Part shown: piece after piece, positions 51,245 to 58,158 of the stretch
How positions within the stretch are numbered: position 1 is the stretch's first letter
Layout: each line of letters begins with the position of its first letter
Assembly (NCBI GenBank): GCA_963718745.1
Contig: OY970370.1
Span: 186,001 to 250,000, forward strand
From: Fermentibacter sp963718745 [NCBI: Candidatus Fermentibacterota bacterium]
Lineage (GTDB): Bacteria; Fermentibacterota; Fermentibacteria; Fermentibacterales
Reading direction: 5' to 3'
Length of the DNA stretch: 64,000 bases
The notes under the pieces: generated by a model
The model's input: only the letters and a program-made list of their open reading frames with translations
The model's database searches: none
What the model was told of the DNA's origin: nothing
Made by a program: the position numbers and the translations under genes

Positions 51245-53447
51245 CGGTCCGACCGGGAGGACTCTCTCTCCGGTAATCCTCCTCGCTTTCGCGATATTTT
51301 CCGCATTCCTCCTCAGATCGTGGTTCGCGGACACGGTGCTCCCTCCGCCTCCGAGGATGCAGGGCGAGACCACGCAGTCGTACAGGTACGCATCCATGAT
51401 CTCCCGCGGTGAGCCCATACCTGCGGTGGATCCCATGGTGATGCACCCGGAGGGGATGACCACCTCCGATAACTCGATCTTCGAAGAGTACATCGCCGGC
51501 GGCCTGTACAGGCTCGCTGCTCCCGACATGCCTTTCGATGCATTCCTCCGGGTCTTCTGCCTCGCCTTCCCCCTTCTCGGGATGGCAGCACTCTACCTGT
51601 GGCTTTCCGAGACAGGGCTCGGCGTCGCCAAGTCCCTGACGGGCGCCATCGCATATGGATTCCTCCTGCCTGCCATGCTCAGGGCCCGCGGGGAGTCCTT
51701 CTACAGAGAAACGGTTGCTCTTCCGCTCATCCTGTTCCTCTGCTGGTCCGTCGAGAAGGCCGTGAGGGCTCCGGGCTTCCGTGCCAGCCTGCCATCCGCG
51801 GCTCTCTCAGCGGTGTTCCTCACCCTCTGCAACGCCTCGTGGAAGGTGTCGGGGTTCATCGTGGCCGCCCTGCTCTTCTACATCCTCGTCATGAACACGA
51901 AGAAGAGGCTGCCTCTGCCTGCGGTCGTGCTGCCCGCGGTCTCACAGATAGCATCGGCCCTGCTCATACCCCACATGGTCAGCGAAGGCGCCATACTTTC
52001 ACCTGCATCCATAACGGCCTTCGCCCTGCTGGTCTCGGCCCTGTTCAGGATCACGGCGCTGCCAGTCATCACAGCCGCCGCGGCGGCCGTCACCGCTCTG
52101 TTCGGATTCAACGAGGCGACGGGCCACGTCAGTTCGATGATCCTCGCCAAGATCCGGTTCTTCTTCGTACACCCGGCGGATCCGTCATCACTCGCACCAG
52201 ATGCGAGGCTCTTCTGGGTGGGAGGCTACGAAACGCCCACTCCGGGAGAGATCATCCTCCTCTTCGGACCGCTTCTGATCCTCTCGACATTCGGCATGAG
52301 GAAGCTGTGGCGGCGGGGTCCGACATTGTTGAGATGGGCCGTGCCGGCCACCGCGATCGCCTATCTCATGATGGACCGGCTCCATGTGCTGCTCGCGCCC
52401 GTACTGCTGGCCCCGGCCCTGGAAACCCTCAGGAGCCGCTGGAGATATCCGGCCTTCGGTCTCCTGCTTGCTCTGCAGTCGGCATTCGTGGTGCCCTACT
52501 CGACCATCCTGGAGAGCGCAGGCCTCCACATCCGGTCGGGAGCGTCCCTGCTCACCGAGTCTGAACTCGGCGGGATGGTGGCCTGGGCTTCCACGCAGAC
52601 ATCTCCGGACGAGAGCTTCCTCAGCTACTGGCACATCTCCGGGTTCCTCTCAGCCTATGCCGGCAGACCCGTCGTGACGAACACCTTCTTCGAGAGTCCG
52701 GCCAACCGCAGGAACATCCACGAGTTCGCGACCCGCATGTTCCAGCCCGAGGACAGCCTCGTCGCCATGATGGAGGGAACGGATGCCGACTATCTTGTCT
52801 ATCAGGCTGATTTCCTCCTCGATGACGGCCCTTCGGGGCTGCTCTACCTTGCGGGCCACACGGATCCCCCCGAGGGTTCGGCGGCCCTCCTGATGCAGTA
52901 TCGACCAGGCGAACTCAGGAGGCTCGAGCTGGTATTCCAGGGACCGTCGCTGAGGGTATTCTCGCTGGGCTCCAGCCAGGCTCCGCCCTGCACCTCGGGA
53001 GCCGGGGTCCTGTTCGACGAACGCTACTCCGGACTCTTCGGGGATTATCAGAAGGCCATGTCGGCGGTTACCGATCCCATGGGAACGGCCGTGTCGCTCG
53101 CCAACACCGGGAGGATGAACGGAGCGCCCGATCTCCTCTCGGCGGCCCTCGTGCTCGTCTGCAACCACGAAGGCTCCCTGGACGCCGCCACCGGCATCCT
53201 CCAGGAACTTCTGCAGCTGCATCTGGATGGTCTCTATCCCATAGGTGAGATCGCAGACGACTTCCATGCCTACCTCGCAGCATTCGGCCCCGATCCACTG
53301 GTCAGGCTGGATCTCGCCAGGCTGTACCTCGCTTCCGGGATGCAGGCCGAAGCCACTTCCGAAATCGAGACCGCCATCCTCGAGGATCCGGACCTGGCCG
53401 GTTCAGCCTATCTGGAAGGGCTCGAGGAAGCCGGAGGGGTGGAATGA
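51228..53447 (+). CDS. STT3-like GT-C membrane protein
   Basis: 739 residues. About 11 helices, then a soluble C-terminal region from ~450. Resemblance to the oligosaccharyltransferase catalytic subunit: an early outer loop with a tyrosine-rich start and DPMVMHPEGM; a second loop LRARGESFYRETVALPLILF where STT3 has S-x-AGS-[FY]-D-x-E; and SYWHISGFLSAYAGRPVVTN (466-485) where STT3 has the WWDYG block. The catalytic-loop Asp and the WWDYG residues are therefore replaced, so N-glycosylation activity is doubtful; it may use a different acceptor. The end is TPR-like. Overlaps the MglA gene upstream and dapF downstream. Confidence 0.72.
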   Translation: MHAFRDGPTGRTLSPVILLAFAIFSAFLLRSWFADTVLPPPPRMQGETTQSYRYASMISRGEPIPAVDPMVMHPEGMTTSDNSIFEEYIAGGLYRLAAPDMPFDAFLRVFCLAFPLLGMAALYLWLSETGLGVAKSLTGAIAYGFLLPAMLRARGESFYRETVALPLILFLCWSVEKAVRAPGFRASLPSAALSAVFLTLCNASWKVSGFIVAALLFYILVMNTKKRLPLPAVVLPAVSQIASALLIPHMVSEGAILSPASITAFALLVSALFRITALPVITAAAAAVTALFGFNEATGHVSSMILAKIRFFFVHPADPSSLAPDARLFWVGGYETPTPGEIILLFGPLLILSTFGMRKLWRRGPTLLRWAVPATAIAYLMMDRLHVLLAPVLLAPALETLRSRWRYPAFGLLLALQSAFVVPYSTILESAGLHIRSGASLLTESELGGMVAWASTQTSPDESFLSYWHISGFLSAYAGRPVVTNTFFESPANRRNIHEFATRMFQPEDSLVAMMEGTDADYLVYQADFLLDDGPSGLLYLAGHTDPPEGSAALLMQYRPGELRRLELVFQGPSLRVFSLGSSQAPPCTSGAGVLFDERYSGLFGDYQKAMSAVTDPMGTAVSLANTGRMNGAPDLLSAALVLVCNHEGSLDAATGILQELLQLHLDGLYPIGEIADDFHAYLAAFGPDPLVRLDLARLYLASGMQAEATSEIETAILEDPDLAGSAYLEGLEEAGGVE

Positions 53448-54271
53448 GCATCAGGTTCTGCAAACTCACCGGAGCCGGAAACGACTTCATCGCGGTCAAC
53501 AACATGGACGGTTCCCTCGACGGCATCCTCGACGCGCCCCTAGTAGCCGACCTCTGCAGGCGCGCCGTCTCGATAGGGGCGGACGGCCTGCTCGAGCTGA
53601 GGCCTTCAGGGAGGGCGGACTTCAGGATGGTCTACTACAACAAGGACGGCGGACGCGCCTCCATGTGCGGCAACGGCGGCAGATGCATCGCCCGGTTCGC
53701 GCTGATGGAGCATGCCGCCGGGAGCACACAGGTCTTCGAGAGCGACTCGGGCCTCCACCGGGCGGAGGTTTCCGGAGCGGGGACCGTCAGGCTGTGGATG
53801 ACCGATCCTGTGATGATCGAGAGGATGTCGACGTTCTCTCTGCACAGAAGGCCCGGCGCACCAGGACCGGACTCTGTCGAAGCAGGCGTGGTGGATACCG
53901 GAGTCCCGCACATGGTCGTGTTCAGGGATGATCTGCTGGACGGGCTCTTCGAGGCTTCGGCCGCCTCGCTCAGACAGGACAGGACCTGCGTTCCCGACGG
54001 GGCCAACGTCGATTTCGTCCGGATCGTGGATCGTCGATCGGTGACGATCCGGACCTGGGAACGCGGGGTGGAGGGGGAGACCCTCGCCTGCGGGACCGGC
54101 GCGGTAGCGGCAGTGTTCCTTGGCAGCGACAGGGGTTTCCTTGACCTGCCGTGCGGAGTGATGCCCGAAGGCGGGAGCCTCCTCGAGGTAGGCAGGGACG
54201 GCAGGGGCTGGTGGCTCGAGGGAGAGGCACGCCCTGTCTATTCCGGCGAGACGATGGAGCCCCGGCCTTGA
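53444..54271 (+). CDS. dapF: Diaminopimelate epimerase
   Basis: 275 residues; interconverts LL- and meso-diaminopimelate for lysine and peptidoglycan. The two catalytic cysteines are present: Cys75 in MCGNGGRC and Cys216 in ACGTGAVA. KLTGAGNDFIAVNN at the start and GVPHMVVF are also typical. ATGA overlap with the STT3-like gene. The promoter proposed for the tRNA begins in its stop codon. Confidence 0.95.
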   Translation: MSIRFCKLTGAGNDFIAVNNMDGSLDGILDAPLVADLCRRAVSIGADGLLELRPSGRADFRMVYYNKDGGRASMCGNGGRCIARFALMEHAAGSTQVFESDSGLHRAEVSGAGTVRLWMTDPVMIERMSTFSLHRRPGAPGPDSVEAGVVDTGVPHMVVFRDDLLDGLFEASAASLRQDRTCVPDGANVDFVRIVDRRSVTIRTWERGVEGETLACGTGAVAAVFLGSDRGFLDLPCGVMPEGGSLLEVGRDGRGWWLEGEARPVYSGETMEPRP

Positions 54272-54296
54272 CGAAAGTGACGGCATGACCTATTCA
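54268..54296 (+). promoter_or_regulatory. Candidate promoter for tRNA-Gly
   Basis: TTGACG (54268-54273, overlapping the dapF stop), 17-base spacer, TATTCA (54291-54296). Transcription would begin around 54303, about nine bases before the tRNA. The -35 is strong, the -10 moderate. Confidence 0.5.
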
Positions 54297-54311
54297 ATTC
54301 CTCCGTTCGGA

Positions 54312-54387
54312 GCGGGCATAGCTCAGTTGGTAGAGTGTCAGCCTCCCATGCTGAAAGTCGCGGGTTCGAATCCCGTTGCCCGCTCCA
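54312..54387 (+). tRNA. tRNA-Gly (anticodon CCC)
   Basis: 76 bases with the CCA encoded. Acceptor stem GCGGGCA/TGCCCGC, D-arm TAGCTCAGTTGGTAGAG, anticodon stem TCAGC/GCTGA with loop CTCCCAT giving anticodon CCC, T-arm with GGTTCGAATCC. All arms pair without mismatch as far as I can see. It is separated from dapF by 40 bases and from the next coding frame by only a few bases. Confidence 0.97.
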
Positions 54388-54392
54388 CATTT

Positions 54393-55058
54393 ATTTCGGC
54401 GGCGTTCGCCGTCCTCCTTCTGTCAGCCTCGTCAGCCGGCGCGGATGCCTCATCATGGCAGCTGCGTGCGGGCATCATCCCCGCTTCGGCCTCCCCGGCG
54501 GCAACGTCGAGGATAACTCTCGTGATCATGGACCTCGGCGGACTCGAGGCGCTGTCCTCCTCCTCCCCTCAGTATTCCACCCCCTCGGCCGCAGAGATCG
54601 CGGCGGCGGGAGGGCCCGGTGCGGAGGAGAGGCTCCGGGACAGGCTGCGGTCGGGGGACGGAACCGCCCTCGTCCCCCTCGTACTGATGCTCGTGTCGCG
54701 CGGAGAGATCGACAGGGCCACCGTCTACATGGATGGCATGGGGGTGAGGATCCCCGCCAACCGCCGTGATCTGGCGATCGCGGCTGCATGGTACGGGAGG
54801 TTCTCGCTTCATCCCTATCTGGCCGGACTCCCGGAGGCTCCGCCTGATCTTTCCGATGATGATGCGTCTCCGACTCTGGCCGCAGTGGTAGGGGCCGGAT
54901 GGCTCGAACTGGCCCCGGACGGCCTCTTCCACCCCGAGGCTTTCGTGACCGCTGCCGACATGGCCTCCGTGCTCCGGGCGTTTCCTTCGGACGCGACCGT
55001 TCCTCCGGGGACCATCTGGCTGGACCAGCTCGATCCCTTCTTCCGGGAGGACAGATGA
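54393..55058 (+). CDS. Secreted hypothetical protein directly downstream of the tRNA (start unresolved)
   Basis: About 221 residues, function not recognised. It begins with a hydrophobic signal-type stretch (ISAAFAVLLLSASSAGA|D) just six bases after the tRNA CCA, and the mature part has short helical segments. No ATG, GTG or TTG lies between the tRNA and this stretch. In frame upstream, ATG 54348 falls in the tRNA anticodon arm and would add Lys and Arg residues that complete a plausible signal n-region; ATT 54393 is the first codon outside the tRNA. The coordinate given is this conservative one. Overlaps the phosphatidyltransferase gene by ATGA, so it is translated with that operon. Confidence 0.6.
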   Translation: MSAAFAVLLLSASSAGADASSWQLRAGIIPASASPAATSRITLVIMDLGGLEALSSSSPQYSTPSAAEIAAAGGPGAEERLRDRLRSGDGTALVPLVLMLVSRGEIDRATVYMDGMGVRIPANRRDLAIAAAWYGRFSLHPYLAGLPEAPPDLSDDDASPTLAAVVGAGWLELAPDGLFHPEAFVTAADMASVLRAFPSDATVPPGTIWLDQLDPFFREDR

Positions 55059-55657
55059 CCCCGGGGGTCGGCACGGGACTGTCATCGGCGCAGGCCAGGA
55101 AATGGCCGCCCGCTGCACCGGGCCTGGTGAGCGTCTGCAGGATCCTCGCCGCGATAGCCCTGGCGGCCTCCGCCTATGCCGGAGCGCGACCCATCCTGCT
55201 GTTCTGGATAATCCTCGGAGCCGCACTCTCCGACTACTTCGACGGCTGGCTCGCCAGGAGGCTGCACAAATCCTCCTTCGAGGGGAAGGTCCTCGATTTC
55301 TCGGCGGACAAGATCTTCCTGACCGTCTCCTTCCTCGTCCTGGCCAGGGCAGGCATGCTGGAGCCGGTGATCGCCGCGTGCCTCGTCAGCTACCATCTTC
55401 TCGTCCTGGCTGCGACAACCGTGGTATCCTGGGGTGTCGGCAAACCGCTCGTGGCCATCCCGACCGGCGAAAAGCTGGTCGTGATACTCAGTTTCGTGCT
55501 GGCGGCCAGCAAGGCGGGGGCGGCCGCCCTTCCAGGCAAGGGAGTCTACACGGCCGTCGCTCATACGGCTGAGTTCCTCGCACTGGCGTCCATCATCTTC
55601 GGGATCGTCGGATACCTCCGGTTGATCAGGAGGCTTCTAGCGAGGTACGCCAGGTGA
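55055..55657 (+). CDS. CDP-alcohol phosphatidyltransferase (PgsA-like)
   Basis: 200 residues, about five helices. The complete family motif D-x2-DG-x2-AR-x8-G-x3-D-x3-D is present (Asp60, Asp63, Arg68, Gly77, Asp81, Asp85; SDYFDGWLARRLHKSSFEG). It joins a CDP-activated lipid to an alcohol such as glycerol phosphate in the inner membrane. Which alcohol is used cannot be decided. ATG with GGGAGG four bases upstream; GTGA overlap with the next gene. Confidence 0.9.
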   Translation: MTPGVGTGLSSAQARKWPPAAPGLVSVCRILAAIALAASAYAGARPILLFWIILGAALSDYFDGWLARRLHKSSFEGKVLDFSADKIFLTVSFLVLARAGMLEPVIAACLVSYHLLVLAATTVVSWGVGKPLVAIPTGEKLVVILSFVLAASKAGAAALPGKGVYTAVAHTAEFLALASIIFGIVGYLRLIRRLLARYAR

Positions 55658-56343
55658 CCCCTCTTATTGTCGCAGTCGTCATCTGCGGGTTGCTCGAGGA
55701 TGCGAGAACCATGGAGCAGCAGGGGCGGCTCTGGGAGGCCGGGACCGCCTACGAGCAGGTCCAGGATCTCCCGGGCGAGGCGAGGGTCATGTGCAGCCTC
55801 CTGGAGGAGGCGCTCTATGCAGGACACTCCGGAAGGGCTCATCTCCTCATCTGCGATATCGAAAGGCTGCTGGGGGAGGACTCCGCCGGAGAGATCGGCT
55901 ACTGGTTCGCGCGCCTCGCATGGTCCGCCGGCCTCGACAGCCTTTCCCGCGCAGGCCTCGAGGCGGTGGAAGGGGACCCGTGGCTGATGCACCGCGCCTT
56001 CGGGACGGCACTCCTCTACTCGGGGAAACCGGATCAGGCGGTGCAGGAGTTCCGCGCCGCGATGGAAAGCGCCACTACGACCAGGCGGAGGTATTATGCT
56101 GCACTGGACATGTCCTACGCCCTGCTGTCCTCCGGAATGACCGATGAGGCCGAAAGAGTGATCGTCTTCCTCGAACGCGCGTTCCCCGCAGAGGGTCTGC
56201 CGAGGATCCAGGAGGCTCTGCTCTGCTTTTCCACGGGCAGGGGCTCCAGGGCCGCCATCCTGCTCGATTCGCTCTCCGGAGCCGGGACTGCCTCGGTGGC
56301 GGTCCGGGACATGGCTTCACGCCTCCTTTCGGAGATGGAATGA
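55654..56343 (+). CDS. TPR-like helical protein
   Basis: 229 residues. N-terminal MTPLIVAVVICGLLEDAR may be a short signal or anchor. The rest is made of paired helices with TPR-like spacing (RLWEAGTAYEQVQ, AFGTALLYSGKPDQAVQEFR, ALDMSYALLSSGMTDEAERV). Such proteins usually hold complexes together. GTG start overlapping the phosphatidyltransferase stop, ATGA overlap with the next gene. No specific partner can be named. Confidence 0.72.
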   Translation: MTPLIVAVVICGLLEDARTMEQQGRLWEAGTAYEQVQDLPGEARVMCSLLEEALYAGHSGRAHLLICDIERLLGEDSAGEIGYWFARLAWSAGLDSLSRAGLEAVEGDPWLMHRAFGTALLYSGKPDQAVQEFRAAMESATTTRRRYYAALDMSYALLSSGMTDEAERVIVFLERAFPAEGLPRIQEALLCFSTGRGSRAAILLDSLSGAGTASVAVRDMASRLLSEME

Positions 56344-57233
56344 GACTTTCTTCGTTGTTCGGGAGAGGCAGGACTGTTCCCAGGGAACGCCTGATCCACC
56401 TGCCGGACGACCTCCTGAAGCCCGGGGAGATAGTCATACTGGCGGGTCCATCCGGATATGACGTCTGGACCTCGCTCTTCCTCGCCAACACTGTTCAGAG
56501 ATCCCTGCCGGACACCCGCCTCCAGATGGTCGTCTCCACGGAGGACGCAGACTTCATCCCGCTCCTCGACCGGACACCGGCGGTCGCTACTTACTCCTTC
56601 GACGCCAGGAGGCGCAGGATAGCTCCTCCTGACGACCTGCCTGATTCTCAGATAGTCTTCTTCATCTCGGAACGCCCGGAACACAGCCTCAGGACACTCG
56701 TCAGGATGTATCCGGACTCCGTCCGGATCTTCACCAGACCCGACGAGGACGCGAATCTCGTCTTCAATCTCGCCGCCCTCCCGGCTCCTTCCAGGATGCA
56801 CGGTCTGGCGCGGCTCCTCGGTGCGGAGCCCGACACCTCATGGAAACCATCGATGTCGAGGAACGATCTGGCAGCGGCTTCCGACCTGCTCTCGCCCGTC
56901 TCCGGCAAGGTGCTCCCCTACATGGCGGCCACGGAGAAGGTCGCTGAGACCCTGAGGAGGAGGGGGGCCGAGTTCCCGATGCGCCTCGTCCTCCTGGACG
57001 GGAAGAACAGCCCTGTCGCGGCCCGGAGCCCTGCGACAAGGGCGGCCGTCCTGGCGGGGGCATCGGTGGTCGCGACGGACGATCCCGTCCACTGGGCACA
57101 GGCCTCCGCCCTGGGAGTGCCGGTCATCGGTATGGACCGGAACGCAACCTTCCCGGTGTGGGGGAAGGCACCCTCGAGGGACGCAGCCTCCCTCGCCGAG
57201 GCCTGGGTAGAGCTGATCAGAACCGGCTGGTGA
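56340..57233 (+). CDS. GT9-like protein, divergent
   Basis: 297 residues. The overall pattern is that of two Rossmann halves as in heptosyltransferases (EIVILAGPSGYDVWTSLFLA; later AGASVVATDDPVHWAQASAL and GVPVIGMDRN, corresponding to the D-S-G-x-x-H loop). The usual SxGD and DSG-x-MH residues are changed, so it may be an inactive or regulatory relative. It sits directly before a GT9 gene with better motifs, four bases apart; the two may form a pair. Confidence 0.6.
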   Translation: MRLSSLFGRGRTVPRERLIHLPDDLLKPGEIVILAGPSGYDVWTSLFLANTVQRSLPDTRLQMVVSTEDADFIPLLDRTPAVATYSFDARRRRIAPPDDLPDSQIVFFISERPEHSLRTLVRMYPDSVRIFTRPDEDANLVFNLAALPAPSRMHGLARLLGAEPDTSWKPSMSRNDLAAASDLLSPVSGKVLPYMAATEKVAETLRRRGAEFPMRLVLLDGKNSPVAARSPATRAAVLAGASVVATDDPVHWAQASALGVPVIGMDRNATFPVWGKAPSRDAASLAEAWVELIRTGW

Positions 57234-57237
57234 TCCG

Positions 57238-58158
57238 GTGCTCCTGGTCAGGGTCCCCAACTGGCTCGGCGACCTCGTCATGAGCATGGGAGCACTTTCC
57301 GGACTCGCGTCCTCCGTGGGCGGGACCGGATTCTGGGCTCACGGGAGGGTTTCCGGCCTCCTGCCTGTCTTCTTCCCCGACATTCCCGTCACTGATTCCT
57401 CGGTCCTCCCGGAAGCCGGCGGATACGACCGGCTTCTCCTCATGACGGACTCCTTCAGCTCCGCCTGGGCTGGCTACAGAACGGGCATCGGTGTGCGGAT
57501 CGGCAATTCCGGCCAGTTCAGGGCGGCTCTCCTCACGGTCAGGCTTGCTCCTCCCGAGGGGAGGAAGACCCACCACAGCCTCGACTACGACCGCCTTGCG
57601 AGGGCTGCGGGCTGCGAGCCTCACCCGGTGAAGATACCCCGGTTCGAACGGGAGTCTCCGCCCCATATCGCCATATTCCCGGGGGCGGCATACGGCCCCG
57701 CGAAGCGCTGGAACCGGTTTGCCGAGGCGGCTAGGGCGCTCTCGCACGAGACCGGTCTCGAGATCGTCTTGTACGGCAGCGCATCCGAGGAGTCGAGGCT
57801 CGTCGAGATCGCATCCGCCGCCGGGCCTGGTACCTCCATCGCCGCAGGTCTTCCCTGGAAGGCCCTCTGCGGCAGGCTCGCCTGCGCGGCTCTCTCTCTC
57901 GGCAACGATTCAGGGGGCATGCACCTCTCTGCACTCCTCGGGATACCGTCCGTCGTCCTGTTCGGATCCACCTCGCCCGGCTGGACGGCACCATCCGGCC
58001 CGCATGTTGCAGTCGTCAGGTCATCCGCATTCCCCTGCTCGCCCTGCTTCGCACAGCGATGCCGGACGAGCGCGGACGGGACCGCCGGATGTCTCGAGGC
58101 GATCCAGGTCGACGAAGTGCTCGCAGCTGCGGGGCGCCTCATGGCGGAGGCGGTATGA
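57238..58158 (+). CDS. GT9-family heptosyltransferase-like protein
   Basis: 306 residues. Starts LLVRVPNWLGDLVMSMGAL, the WaaF-type entry, then IAIFPGAAYGPAKRWN (nucleotide-sugar and lysine loop), LEIVLYGSASEESRL and LGNDSGGMHLSALLGIPSVV with the DSG-x-xH signature. It would add heptose or another sugar to the core of the lipopolysaccharide. GTG start; overlaps polA by ATGA. Near-cognate of E. coli WaaF by motif, but heptose use is inferred. Confidence 0.87.
   Translation: MLLVRVPNWLGDLVMSMGALSGLASSVGGTGFWAHGRVSGLLPVFFPDIPVTDSSVLPEAGGYDRLLLMTDSFSSAWAGYRTGIGVRIGNSGQFRAALLTVRLAPPEGRKTHHSLDYDRLARAAGCEPHPVKIPRFERESPPHIAIFPGAAYGPAKRWNRFAEAARALSHETGLEIVLYGSASEESRLVEIASAAGPGTSIAAGLPWKALCGRLACAALSLGNDSGGMHLSALLGIPSVVLFGSTSPGWTAPSGPHVAVVRSSAFPCSPCFAQRCRTSADGTAGCLEAIQVDEVLAAAGRLMAEAV

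Noticed and set aside
54285-54390. Coding start at 54285 running through the tRNA
   Set aside because: The residues derived from the tRNA are a familiar translation artefact of tRNA genes; the tRNA itself is complete.
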